A DNA stretch of 64,000 nucleotides, taken from the NCBI GenBank assembly GCA_038230255.1, contig JBBRNP010000004.1:224937-288936 (forward strand), given 5' to 3'. Origin of the DNA: AV40 sp038230255. GTDB lineage: Bacteria; Verrucomicrobiota; Verrucomicrobiia; Chthoniobacterales; UBA10450. This document shows positions 17,944 through 27,900 of the stretch, piece by piece. Below the pieces are notes generated by a model. It was given only the letters and a program-made list of their open reading frames with translations. It was not told the DNA's origin and made no database searches. Each line of letters starts with the position of its first letter. Within the stretch, counting starts at the first letter, position 1. The position numbers and the translations under genes are program-made.

Positions 17944-19346
17944 AATCGCGCTCGCGTCGCGCCATCCCGGCGGTGAACAAGGTTCTCGACTCGATAGGAC
18001 AAATAGATTTGCCGCGTCCGCTGATTGTCGATCTTGTTCGAGAGGAACTGGCCAAGCTTCGTCGGCAACGTCAGATCTCGGAGTTCAGCACGATTGTCGA
18101 TCTTGTTCGCGCCTCGATCGAGAAGCTTCGCGCCAGCCGGATTCAACCGGTGATCAATGGCACCGGCATCGTCATTCATACCAACCTCGGCCGGTCTCCC
18201 CTTCCGCAGGGCGCCGGCGAAGTGCTCCGGAACGTTGCCTCCTCTTATAATAATCTGGAGCTCGACCTTACCAGCGGCGACCGCAGCACCCGCGGCGCTT
18301 ACTTGGAGCGCGCGCTCGCCCTCCTCTGCCAGGCGGAAGCGGCCACCATCGTAAACAATTGCGCTGCCGCTCTGGTTTTGATTGTTCGTCATTTCGTTGG
18401 AGGGCGCCGCGCTGTCGGCGCCCACAAATCGGACACGACAGCGCGTGTCCCTCCAAACGAAGTCATCATCTCTCGCGGCGAACTGGTTCAGATCGGCGGA
18501 GGCTTTCGCATCGGCGAAATCCTGGAGGCGAGCGGCGTGAAATTGCGCGAAGTCGGCGCTACCAACAAAACGACGCTCGCAGATTATGCCCGCGCCATCG
18601 GCAAACAGACCGCGCTCATTCTCAAGGTTCATCGGAGCAACTTTTTCATGAGCGGCTTCGTCGACTCGGTTTCAACTACGGAACTTTCAACTCTCGCGCG
18701 CAAAAAACGCGTTCCATTTGTGGAAGACCTGGGAAGCGGCGCGATGAGCGCCACCGAGCAAATCGGATTGCATCATCACGAACCAATGCCAGCCGAAGCT
18801 TTGAAAGATGGAGCCGACCTTGTTTGTTTTAGCGGCGACAAACTTTTCGGCGGCCCGCAGGCCGGAATCATTGCCGGCCGGAAACGATTGATTGCCGCCC
18901 TCAAAAGCGAACCGCTCTTTCGTGCGCTGCGGTGCGACAAATTAGTTTTCGCCGCGCTGCAAACGACGGTCGATCTTCACCTCAATCAAGTGACGAGCGA
19001 AATTCCCGCGCTCGCTCTTCTCCAAATTCCAAAAGACGAATTGCGCGCCCGGGCAGCTGCGATCGTAACTCGTCTCCAGGGATTGCCCGTGAAAATCCTG
19101 ATCGGCAGCGGAACGTCGAAAATTGGTGGCGGCACCTTGCCGAAATCGATTTTGCCCTCGATCACACTCGATTTTCTGCCAGAGGACGGCTCGATCCAGG
19201 ATTTTGCGCGCACCCTGCGCCGTTCCATTCCTCCCGTCATCGGCTACATCGGTGACGGTCGCTTCAAACTCGATTTGCGCACGATCTTTTCACACCAGGA
19301 CGATCTCGTCATTGATGCCATTCGCACCGCATGCACGACTCGGTGA
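17928..19346 (+). CDS. selA: L-seryl-tRNA(Sec) selenium transferase
   Basis: This PLP enzyme converts Ser-tRNA(Sec) to Sec-tRNA(Sec) using selenophosphate. The 472-residue product (ATG 17928, overlapping the end of selD by 16 bases) carries INGTGIVIHTNLGRSPL, NNCAAALVL, ISRGELVQIGG, FVEDLGSGAM and the PLP-lysine region CFSGDKLFGGPQAG. The length is close to the family norm (~460-470). Between NNCAAALVLIVRH and the conserved EVIISRGELV, about 20 residues (starting FVGGRRAVGAHKSD) are encoded by a 60-base palindromic element that other SelA proteins should lack. It overlaps selB by 16 bases, so selDAB is translationally linked. Confidence 0.95.
   Translation: MHGKVKSRSRRAIPAVNKVLDSIGQIDLPRPLIVDLVREELAKLRRQRQISEFSTIVDLVRASIEKLRASRIQPVINGTGIVIHTNLGRSPLPQGAGEVLRNVASSYNNLELDLTSGDRSTRGAYLERALALLCQAEAATIVNNCAAALVLIVRHFVGGRRAVGAHKSDTTARVPPNEVIISRGELVQIGGGFRIGEILEASGVKLREVGATNKTTLADYARAIGKQTALILKVHRSNFFMSGFVDSVSTTELSTLARKKRVPFVEDLGSGAMSATEQIGLHHHEPMPAEALKDGADLVCFSGDKLFGGPQAGIIAGRKRLIAALKSEPLFRALRCDKLVFAALQTTVDLHLNQVTSEIPALALLQIPKDELRARAAAIVTRLQGLPVKILIGSGTSKIGGGTLPKSILPSITLDFLPEDGSIQDFARTLRRSIPPVIGYIGDGRFKLDLRTIFSHQDDLVIDAIRTACTTR
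18397..18456. repeat. Palindromic element inserted in frame in selA
   Basis: Sixty bases (20 codons) are bounded by ttggaggg and ccctccaa. The sequence is the reverse-complement relative of 16518-16580 and contains two nested hairpins (ggcgccgcgctgtcggcgcc; ggacacgacagcgcgtgtcc). The reading frame is kept. Confidence 0.85.
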
Positions 19347-21331
19347 CAAATTTCATTCTCGCGACCGCAGGCCACGTCGATCATGGCAAGAGCGCACTCG
19401 TCAAAGCGCTCACTGGGACGGACCCCGACCGCCTACCGGAAGAAAAAGCCCGAGGCATTACGATCGACTTGGGTTTTGCAAATCTTCAGCTTCCCGCTCC
19501 GCTCTCAACTCTCAACAAAGGCCAGTCTAACGCCAGTGCGGCTCGCACCTCGGACCAACCCTCAACTTTTTCTGTCGGCATGGTCGATGTTCCGGGTCAC
19601 GAAGATTTCGTTCGTAACATGATCGCTGGAGTCGGTTCGATCGATCTCGCGCTCCTTGTTGTTGCCGCCGACGACGGATGGATGCCGCAAACGGAAGAGC
19701 ACTTGGAGATTCTGCTTTATCTCGGTTTAGAACGGATCGTGGTCGCGCTCACGAAAAGCGATCTCGGCAAGATCGACAATGTCACCAGCCAAATCCGCGA
19801 GAAACTCAGTGAAACGAAATTCACCAACGCGCCGGTTATTCCTACGTCCGTTCGGACCGGTGAAGGACTGGAAGACTTGAAGAGCGCGATTTCGTCCGAG
19901 CTCGCGAATTTGCCGCCACCGCGCGACATCGGCAAATCGAGATTGTTCGTCGATCGCGCATTCACGTTGCGCGGAATCGGCAGCGTCGTTACCGGAACGC
20001 TCACCGGTGGAACGTTGCGGGCCGGCGACAATATCTTTGCTCAGCCCAAGGACATCTCCGCTCGCATTCGCTCGGTGCAGACTCACGGCCGTGATGTCGA
20101 CGTGGTCGGACCGGGAACACGCACCGCGATCAACCTGCCGGATCTGGAAATCGGGACCGATGTGAAACGCGGCGATGTCATTACCACTCAGCGATTTGAG
20201 CCGAGCTCTACGTTGGACGTCCTCCTCACCCGCTCGACGCGTTTGCAACGCGCTGTGCCGATCAAGCCGGGCACGTCGGCCTACATCCACCACGGCACAA
20301 CCCGCGTGCTCGCGAAAGTAATTTTGGCGGAAGCTCATCCGCTCGGCGCAGGCGAGAGCGCGATCGCACAGCTCCGGTTGAACATCCCATTGCTCGCATT
20401 CGTGGGTGACCGGGTGACGTTGCGCGACGCGTCCGAACAGCACACAATCGCGGGCGGCGTTGTTTTCAACGTAGATTCAAATCCGAAAGATTTCCGGCGG
20501 ACTCCGGAAGTCACGCGCCTCGCGACACGCGCAGTCGCTCCCGCCGATGTCGATCTTGCCGTTTGGACGGAGTTCGGGCGGACCGGCGTGATAGAACCTT
20601 CTCACTTACTCGAGCGGTCGCACTTCAGCGCCGTGGAGATTGCGCAAGCTTTGCAGCGGTTGTCTCATCACGGCGAAATTTTCCTGTCCGACAATGTTGG
20701 CGCAAAAATGCTGGTCTGGCTTGATTTACGCGAACGTGCCGCGCGAATTATCGACACAGCTCATCGAACGCATCCGGAGCGGCGCGGCCTCGAACTGAAC
20801 GAGCTGCGCGCCGACCTAAACTCAATTTCGCCGGCCGTTTTCGACGCGCTGATGGTCGATCTTTGCCGAAGCGATTTTGTTCGCACGGGATCGATGATAG
20901 CGCGGGGGTCGCACCGCGCCAGCTTGCCACCGGATTTGAAAGCTGCGGCGGAAAAGATTCGCGCCGGGCTGTCTGCAAAACCGTTCGATCCACCGGCGCG
21001 AGAAGCTATTGCGGCCAAAAACGACGCCGCATTTCGGTTTCTGATCAACGACGGCGAGATCGTTGAAATCACGCCGGAAGTCGTGCTTCTCCGCGAGAGC
21101 ATCGAGCAAATGAAAGCCCAGGTTGTCGCGTTCATTTCCACCAATGGCCCGGCCACGGCGAGTCAGCTCCGTGAAAAGATCGGCACTTCGCGACGCGTTA
21201 TCATTCCTTTCCTGGAATACCTGGATCGCATCGGCGTGACTCGGCGCGTTGGCGACACGCGAACCCTCATACGTCCTATCCGACCTATAGGACTTATCTC
21301 GCCACGCGACCCCGCAGGGCATAAACTTTGA
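19331..21331 (+). CDS. selB: Selenocysteine-specific elongation factor
   Basis: SelB brings Sec-tRNA to UGA codons by binding the SECIS hairpin. The 666-residue product has GTPase motifs GHVDHGKS (G1), DVPGHEDF (G3) and TKSD (G4). EF-Tu-like beta domains follow, then C-terminal winged-helix domains ending at FLEYLDRIGVTRRVGDTRTL. The length (~630-670) fits the family. Two insertions are odd. Residues ~58-75, between the G1 region and G3, include QSNASAARTSD, encoded by a dispersed repeat. The last ~20 residues (IRPIRPIGLISPRD...) lie beyond the normal end and are encoded by a small inverted repeat. The stop shares one base with the next start (TGATG). Confidence 0.95.
   Translation: MHDSVTNFILATAGHVDHGKSALVKALTGTDPDRLPEEKARGITIDLGFANLQLPAPLSTLNKGQSNASAARTSDQPSTFSVGMVDVPGHEDFVRNMIAGVGSIDLALLVVAADDGWMPQTEEHLEILLYLGLERIVVALTKSDLGKIDNVTSQIREKLSETKFTNAPVIPTSVRTGEGLEDLKSAISSELANLPPPRDIGKSRLFVDRAFTLRGIGSVVTGTLTGGTLRAGDNIFAQPKDISARIRSVQTHGRDVDVVGPGTRTAINLPDLEIGTDVKRGDVITTQRFEPSSTLDVLLTRSTRLQRAVPIKPGTSAYIHHGTTRVLAKVILAEAHPLGAGESAIAQLRLNIPLLAFVGDRVTLRDASEQHTIAGGVVFNVDSNPKDFRRTPEVTRLATRAVAPADVDLAVWTEFGRTGVIEPSHLLERSHFSAVEIAQALQRLSHHGEIFLSDNVGAKMLVWLDLRERAARIIDTAHRTHPERRGLELNELRADLNSISPAVFDALMVDLCRSDFVRTGSMIARGSHRASLPPDLKAAAEKIRAGLSAKPFDPPAREAIAAKNDAAFRFLINDGEIVEITPEVVLLRESIEQMKAQVVAFISTNGPATASQLREKIGTSRRVIIPFLEYLDRIGVTRRVGDTRTLIRPIRPIGLISPRDPAGHKL
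19530..19551. repeat. Short dispersed repeat, in-frame copy in selB
   Basis: acgccagtgcggctcgcacct encodes part of SNASAART. It matches 16201-16222 and the addA copy. Confidence 0.75.
21273..21293. repeat. Perfect 7-bp inverted repeat at the selB 3' end
   Basis: gtcctat and ataggac flank the 7-base spacer ccgacct. It encodes the start of the non-conserved C-terminal extension of SelB. Confidence 0.6.
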
Positions 21332-21915
21332 TGCCGATGAGAAAAGTCGTCCCCCCGAACGACGGTTTCATTCCGCCGCACGGCGGATACGCGGGCCTCC
21401 TTGCCTACCAAAAAGCAAACATCGTCTTCCAAGGCACGACGCGTTTTTGCCAGCGATTTCTTAGAAGAAGGGACCGCACCATCGACCAAATGGTCCAGGC
21501 CGCCCGTTCCGGGAAACAAAACATTGTCGAGGGCAGTAAAATTTCCGGCACATCCAAAGAAGCCGAAATTAAGCTAATTAATGTGGCTCGCGCGAGTTTG
21601 GAAGAATTGCTTGAAGATTATAAAGATTTTCTGCGCGTGCACGCACACAAGCTGTGGCCAAAGGACAGCCGCGAGGCGCTGTTCGTTCGCAAGCTTGGCG
21701 CGAAGAAAGATACGTCCTATACGGCCTATGAGACATATATCGAAACACGGCCAAGCGAAGTGGTAGCTAATATTCTCATCTGTCTCATCCACCAGACCAA
21801 CTACCTGCTCGACCAATTGCTCCGCAAACTCGAGAAAGATTTTCTGAACGAAGGCGGTCTCCGCGAGCGCATGACTCGCGCCCGATTGGCGACGCGAGCA
21901 AAACAAAATCATTAG
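21331..21915 (+). CDS. Four-helix-bundle protein (23S rRNA IVS-type)
   Basis: The 194-residue product belongs to the family first found in rRNA intervening sequences. Its marks are LLAYQKANIVFQGTTRFCQRF, the AARSGKQNIVEGSK motif, GTSKEAEIKLINVARASLEEL and NILICLIHQTNYLLDQLL. The function of these proteins is unknown; they often sit near DNA or mobile functions. The start ATG overlaps the selB stop by one base, so it may be co-translated with selB, and addB-like follows 40 bases later. Starting at the TTG at 21328 would add one residue. Confidence 0.85.
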   Translation: MPMRKVVPPNDGFIPPHGGYAGLLAYQKANIVFQGTTRFCQRFLRRRDRTIDQMVQAARSGKQNIVEGSKISGTSKEAEIKLINVARASLEELLEDYKDFLRVHAHKLWPKDSREALFVRKLGAKKDTSYTAYETYIETRPSEVVANILICLIHQTNYLLDQLLRKLEKDFLNEGGLRERMTRARLATRAKQNH

Positions 21916-21955
21916 CGGCGTTTGATTCATACGCCGCATCTGTCCCATTAGTCTA

Positions 21956-24900
21956 ATGCGAGTTTCGCTGCACATCGGTTCGTCGTTCGCGAGCGCCTGG
22001 GAAAGCGTTCTCTTGCCCTGGTTCAAAGAGGCTGCGCTGGCGTCGCTGGAAAGTAACGAGACGGTTGCGGTCGTCACACCATTTCCAAGCGGCGCGGCAT
22101 TTTTGCGTTCGAGATTATTGGAACATGAAATTCCGTTGCTCGGGGTAAAATTTATCACCCCGTCGCACCTTCGCGAGCTGCTCCTCGCTGAAGACGTTTC
22201 CGCGCTCCCATTACGCGAGCATCTTCGCCTGCTTCTGGCCACTGCCGCTGAATCGGTCGGGAGCCGGAACTCGGAGGATGTCGACTCGGCCGCGATTGCG
22301 AAATCAATTGCGCGTTCACCGGACAATCTGTTGCGAATGTTCGATCAAGTCAGTGCCGCCGGTTGGAAATTTGAAAATATCGGCGCGCCCGCCGTGCGCG
22401 AGATCGTCCAGGAATTTCAACACCTGGCCCGACAATGCGAGTTCAAGCTGGTTCATGAGGCTGATCGCGACGCGCTGGCAGCGGCCAAAGGCGCGCCACC
22501 GCGGTTTAGCCATCTGCTCCTCATCGGATTCACCGCGAGGCATTGGCCGCTCTGGCCGTTGTTGGAGGCGGCGGTTTCTTTCGCAAGACGCGCAACCGTG
22601 GTCCTCGAATACCCACGCGAGCAAGCTCGCGCAGCCGACGAATCCTGGATCGGAAATTGGGAAGAACATTTCGATTCGGCGGCGCCGATCGCGGACCGGA
22701 CGGAACGAAGTCGCCCCTTCGTCCATCTCAATCAGCCGACGAACACCGGAACCGATTCTGACAGCCGCAGCGAACCGCAATTCCTGATCGGTCTCAACGC
22801 CACCGAGCAGGCGCGGGCCATCTCGGCCATCGCCCTCAAATTTCTGGCGGAAAAGTCGTGCACCCGTCTCGGCATTCTCTTTCCGCGCGCCGGCGCACTG
22901 GCACGCCTTGTCTCGGAATTTCTAACTCGGGCCGGTATTCCGCATCACGACGCCATCGGGCATCTGACACCGGGCGAATTCGAGGAGCCCGCTTGGAACG
23001 CGTGGCTCCATTTACAGGAGAACCACCAACTCGAACCGGTCCTTCGATTCCTGGAAGCGAATCCCGATTCCGTCGACGGGTTATCGATCCAGGAGGTCCG
23101 GGACAATCTGCGTTGGGCTTATCGCCAGATTCTGATCGATGACATCAATCTGTTGCGCGAGTACTGCGCCCAGCGGACGGAAAAAGATAAACTCGTTCGA
23201 ATCGCAAAACTGCTCCGATCCATCGCGTTTCTTCCGTCAAAGGCGACTTTGGCGCAGTTTCTCACCGAAACGAAGGCGATCTTTTCCAAATTGAAGTGGG
23301 AAAATCGCTGGATCGAGATCGAACGATTCGCGCAGCGATGGAGCGCTGCGAGTTCGATGGAATTTTCGCGCGCAATTTATTTGCGTTGGTTAAAGGAAAT
23401 TCTCGATTCGTTTACAGTCGCCCGCGCGCCGCAGGCCGGCCACGTTTACAGCCCGGTTCACCTTCTTTCTTATGGCGAAGCGGACGGACACGAGTGGTCG
23501 CATCTGATTTTGGCCGGCCTCAACCAGGGCGAATGGCCGCAGAGTCAGCGCGAATCAGGATTTTTATCGGACGAGGAAATTGTCGATCTAAACACGCGCG
23601 CGACTCGCCGCGGGAAACAAGGCGAAGGCCACTCCACTCTCGCAAAAGACAAAACATTTCTTCTCAGCGCGCAAGACGAGCGGCAGATCGCTCTCCGGCA
23701 ATTCGGCGCCGCTCTAGAATCAGCCGAGCACGGGCTCGCGATCACTGCCAGTTTGCTCCAGGAATCGGCGCCAGAACGGGTTTGGAATCCGAGCGAGCTT
23801 TTCAGTCAGGCCTATTTCATCGCGCGCAACGCCCCGCTTTCGCAGGAAACGATGTCGATCTTGCGCGAGAAAACGTTCGAATGGCTGAAAGACCAGAAAC
23901 TTTTCGAATCAGCGTCGGCGACAGACGCCGGGATCGATCAAACACGGATTGCATACGAAGCCCGGCGAATGCCGGACGTTCCGTTTGGCGAATATGAATT
24001 CGCGCTGCGCGAGCCAATTGGCCGCGAGATCACGTTGGCCACGACCGAATGGCAGAGAGTCGTCAAAACTCCTGCGCTTATCTGGTTGAAAACATTTCTT
24101 GGAGTCGAAAACCAGGAGTCGGACCTGAATCAATGGAACGCCGCCACTGGAACGTGGGTCCATGATTGGCTCGCCAGGATCGCCGCTTCCGAAGAAAAAA
24201 ACGCCTTTGTCGATTTTCCAACCGGTAAGGAGATGTGCGAACGAATCGAGAGCGCCGCGCACAGATTCCGAAAAGCGATTGTCGATCTTTGCGCCGTCTC
24301 CGGCCGAACCGTGCCCGATTGGTGGAGTTCCGGTTGGAGTAACGCACTCGCTCTGGCTGATTTTCTCGCGAGCAAGCTGGCGGAAATGGGAGGCCAGCCG
24401 CGCATGGCCGCAGAGTGGAGACTGGAATCGCCTCAGCTCCTTTCGGTAGGCGACGGAAACAAACTTCGAGTCCGGGGCCAGATCGATCTCATCCTCGCGC
24501 AAACACAACCGAACAATTCGCAGCTGGCCGGCGCCGATGTTTGGATTGTTGATTACAAGACTGGAAGTCAGAAGCCATTAACGCCGCCCGGAAAGACACC
24601 GGACGCGCGCGCCGCCAATCTGCGGAAAAAACTGGTGCGCGGCGACGCCATCCAACTCGGCCTCTACGGATTGGCCGCGCGTGAACTCGGCGCTGCCGAG
24701 ATTCGCCTGAGCATTCTTTCGTTGCGCACCGAGCTCGACCGGCCGCAGCTGGACATGACCGCTCTCGCCGCCGACTCCGATTTTTGGACCGAGCTTTATC
24801 GAATGCAGGAAACCGGAATCTTCGGACTGCGCGGCCCAATTCGAAACGAGTTCGGCTTTAATCCGGACTATCCGCTGGCGACCCTGCCGATTGATAAGGA

Positions 24901-24967
24901 ATTCCTAGACGAGAAATGGGTGCTGACCCATCCGGCGTTTGCCGACGACGAGGACGACCGATCATGA
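21956..24967 (+). CDS. addB: AddB-like helicase-nuclease subunit (PD-(D/E)XK nuclease)
   Basis: The 1003-residue product pairs with the AddA-like helicase that overlaps its stop (ATGA). The N-terminal ~600 residues have the layout of an inactivated SF1 helicase without a clear Walker A (IGSSFASAWESVLLP). The C-terminus carries a RecB-type nuclease core: RGQIDLI near residue 841 and VDYKTG near 866, followed by QLGLYGLAARELG. In AddAB systems this subunit helps process double-strand ends and recognise Chi. The start ATG 21956 has no obvious ribosome binding site. Assignment as AddB rests on architecture and the AddA partner; a PD-(D/E)XK family protein is certain. Confidence 0.82.
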   Translation: MRVSLHIGSSFASAWESVLLPWFKEAALASLESNETVAVVTPFPSGAAFLRSRLLEHEIPLLGVKFITPSHLRELLLAEDVSALPLREHLRLLLATAAESVGSRNSEDVDSAAIAKSIARSPDNLLRMFDQVSAAGWKFENIGAPAVREIVQEFQHLARQCEFKLVHEADRDALAAAKGAPPRFSHLLLIGFTARHWPLWPLLEAAVSFARRATVVLEYPREQARAADESWIGNWEEHFDSAAPIADRTERSRPFVHLNQPTNTGTDSDSRSEPQFLIGLNATEQARAISAIALKFLAEKSCTRLGILFPRAGALARLVSEFLTRAGIPHHDAIGHLTPGEFEEPAWNAWLHLQENHQLEPVLRFLEANPDSVDGLSIQEVRDNLRWAYRQILIDDINLLREYCAQRTEKDKLVRIAKLLRSIAFLPSKATLAQFLTETKAIFSKLKWENRWIEIERFAQRWSAASSMEFSRAIYLRWLKEILDSFTVARAPQAGHVYSPVHLLSYGEADGHEWSHLILAGLNQGEWPQSQRESGFLSDEEIVDLNTRATRRGKQGEGHSTLAKDKTFLLSAQDERQIALRQFGAALESAEHGLAITASLLQESAPERVWNPSELFSQAYFIARNAPLSQETMSILREKTFEWLKDQKLFESASATDAGIDQTRIAYEARRMPDVPFGEYEFALREPIGREITLATTEWQRVVKTPALIWLKTFLGVENQESDLNQWNAATGTWVHDWLARIAASEEKNAFVDFPTGKEMCERIESAAHRFRKAIVDLCAVSGRTVPDWWSSGWSNALALADFLASKLAEMGGQPRMAAEWRLESPQLLSVGDGNKLRVRGQIDLILAQTQPNNSQLAGADVWIVDYKTGSQKPLTPPGKTPDARAANLRKKLVRGDAIQLGLYGLAARELGAAEIRLSILSLRTELDRPQLDMTALAADSDFWTELYRMQETGIFGLRGPIRNEFGFNPDYPLATLPIDKEFLDEKWVLTHPAFADDEDDRS

Positions 24968-27900
24968 CCGAGCCGATCGATCAACCGAATCGCGAGCGTT
25001 TCGTCACCGAGCTCGACCGAAATTTCTCGGTCGTGGCCGCAGCCGGCTCCGGGAAAACGCGCGCCATTACCGATCGCATCGTCCGAATTGCCAAGAGCGA
25101 GCAGGCGCGCGATTGGCTGCCGCAACTCGTGGTTGTGGCGTTCACCAATCGCGCCGCTGACGAGATGCAACAGCGCGCTCGCGCCGAAGTTTTACCAGCC
25201 GGCGTTTCAGTGGAAGTGCTGGCCGCGTTCAACCGCGCTTTCTTCGGCACCATTCACGCCTTCTGCGTCCGATTGCTCGAGAGCTACGGCCATTATCTCG
25301 GATTGCCGCCGACTTTCGATGTGATCACCGATGACGATGAGGTCTGGAACGAGTTCGTCCAGCAGCAGACGACAATCGGCCGATCGCTTTCGGACGAAAA
25401 TCGCCGCGAACTGCTCCGGCACGTCCAAGCGCGCGCGTTGATGGAACTCGGTCGCCGCTCTGATTTTGAACCGGGTATTCCGCCGACGGGAAAGTGTCCG
25501 GATACCGACTTCAGCGTGGTTCACCGCTATCCCGCCAAGGGCTCGATGCTGCAAACCGTGCCGCCGTATCAAAAGGAATTGAAACGCGCCGAACAACGGT
25601 GGCGTAATTCTGAGGACTTCGTTCGCTGGCCGATTTGTTTTTCGAAGGCGAAAGATTTCGTTCGCATCAAACGCGAAGCCTTCGCACCGGTGCGGCGATG
25701 GATCGATCAGGCGTCGCTCTGCGTGGCCGCGGAAGTGCAGCGCGATTACCGCGAGTTTCGAATTGAGCGCGGCCTTTTGACTTACGACGACCAGATCGCG
25801 CTCGCGCTCGAATTAACGAAACATCCCAAGATCGGGCGCGAGATCCGGGAAAAATCTTATCGCGTCATCCTCGACGAAGCCCAGGACACTGATCCGCGTC
25901 AGTTTTCACTTCTGCTCGAACTGGCCCGCCCAGTCCGAGCCGGACTGGCATCAGAAGAGACAGAGCCAGAATTCGCGCCACGTGCCGGGCACTTCTGCAT
26001 GGTCGGCGATTTTCAGCAGTCGATTTACCGCGACCGCGCCGATCTTTCCAAATATCGCCGGATTCACGAGAGCTTGATCGAAACGGGCGCGGCCGAGGCG
26101 CTTCAATTTTCGGTCACTTTCCGGCTCGACACCGCCCAGCTCGATTTCGTGAACGAAACGTTCCGGGAAATTCTCAACGATCGGGACGAGCAGGTCGCAT
26201 TCGTCGAGCTGAACCCGCGGCCGCAAGTTTTGCCCGGACAAGTCGTGCGTCTCAATTTGCAGCCGGCGAACTTGCGGCCAGACCCACGAGGCAAAGTTTC
26301 TGACGCGCGCAAAGCCGCCGAGGAAGCGCGCCAGCTCGGGAAATGGCTGCAAGAGACCGGCCTGGCCAAACTCCGGGCCGAGACCTGGCGCGACGTCGCC
26401 GTTCTCTGTCCTCGGAAGGAATGGCTTCAGACCCTGCGCCGCGGTCTGCGGGCGGCGGGGCTCAACGTCCAAATCCAGTCCGAAAAGGAGCTAAAAGGCG
26501 ACAGTCCGGCCTACGCCTGGTTGACCGCCCTCTTAATAGTACTGTCGCAGCCCCGGTCCGGTTATGAGATCGCCGGCCTCCTCCGGGAGCTCTTCGGGAT
26601 CTCCGATCACGACCTGGCCGTTTTCTCGCAAGGCTACGGCGACCGCTTCCAAATCGAGACCCTGACCACCGGCAACGATGTCGTTTCCAAAACACTGAGC
26701 CTCCTCGCGCAACTCCGATTGTCGATCCTGCCTTTGCCGCTGTTTGACGCGGTCAACGAAATCGTCAGCCGGACACAATTGCGCGAGCGCCTCAACGCGT
26801 TGCCCCGCGCGGACTTTGAAAATCTGGATGGCGAATTGGACGCGTTGCTCGCCTTGGCCGGTTCGTCCGAAGCCGAGCACATGACCTTGACCGAATTTGC
26901 CGGACACTTGCGAACGCATTTCGCCGATGCCCGCGAAATTCGTCCGTCGCGCCCGGACGCGATTCAATTGATCACGTCGCAAAAAGCAAAAGGCTCCGAG
27001 TGGCAAGCGGTGATCGTTCCATTTCTAACACGCGACGTTCGCTCCGCGTCGCCGCGTTACCCGCGTCTGCTTAAAATCCGCGAGACCGGCGAAACGATTG
27101 TGCTTCTCGATTTGTCTGACGCCACCGACGAAATCCAAGAGTTGCTCGAGCGCGAGAATCGCCAGGAAATGGAACGCTTGCTCTACGTGGCGCTGACCCG
27201 CGCCCAGCACACGCTCGTGCTCGCTTTCGACAACGAGTTGTTTGCCAAGGCGAGCGGCGAAATTCACAGCCATTCCCAATCGAAATGGCTCAAGGCGGAG
27301 AAGAACGATGTGAACGCAGCGGCGTTTGCGCGCATCGGCGTCGAGCCAGCGTCGTGTAGCATCACCACGGAATATTTCAGAGTAAGATCAAGCGGAAGAG
27401 GAAGAGATGGAATCGACATCCAATTACCGGTCGCGAAGATCGACAAGACGATTGCGATTCAAAACGCCAGCGTGTTCGTGCGCAAACTGAACCCGAGCGG
27501 TTTGCCCTCGGAAGAATCTGCCGCGCTCGAGGAAATTAGATATGCGCCGCGGTCCGAGCCGGACAGGCAGTTATCAAAGACGAGCCCGGCGTTACGCTAC
27601 GGACTTTGGTGGCACGATTTCATTCAACGGCTCCCATGGGATGAAAGTCCTAATTCATGGAACCGCGTGTTCGATCAGCAGAAAACAATGTCGCCGGATC
27701 CGGCGCGTTCGCTCCGCGAATGGAAACTTCTCCTGGCTCATCTCTCCGAGCCTGAAAACTTTCGGCGCCACTTTGATGCCGACAAATCGATCGTCCACGC
27801 CGAGATGCCATTTTTTTGGCGAGTGGACAACGAGCGATGCATCGAAGGCGTGATCGACCTTGCCTTCTTTCAACCAAGTAACGGTAGCGCGGCTCGCACC

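Noticed and set aside
21714..21734. Apparent second copy of the selB 3' inverted repeat in the four-helix-bundle gene
   Set aside because: The residues it encodes (DTSYTAYETYIE) are a conserved part of this protein family, so similarity to the repeat is probably chance.
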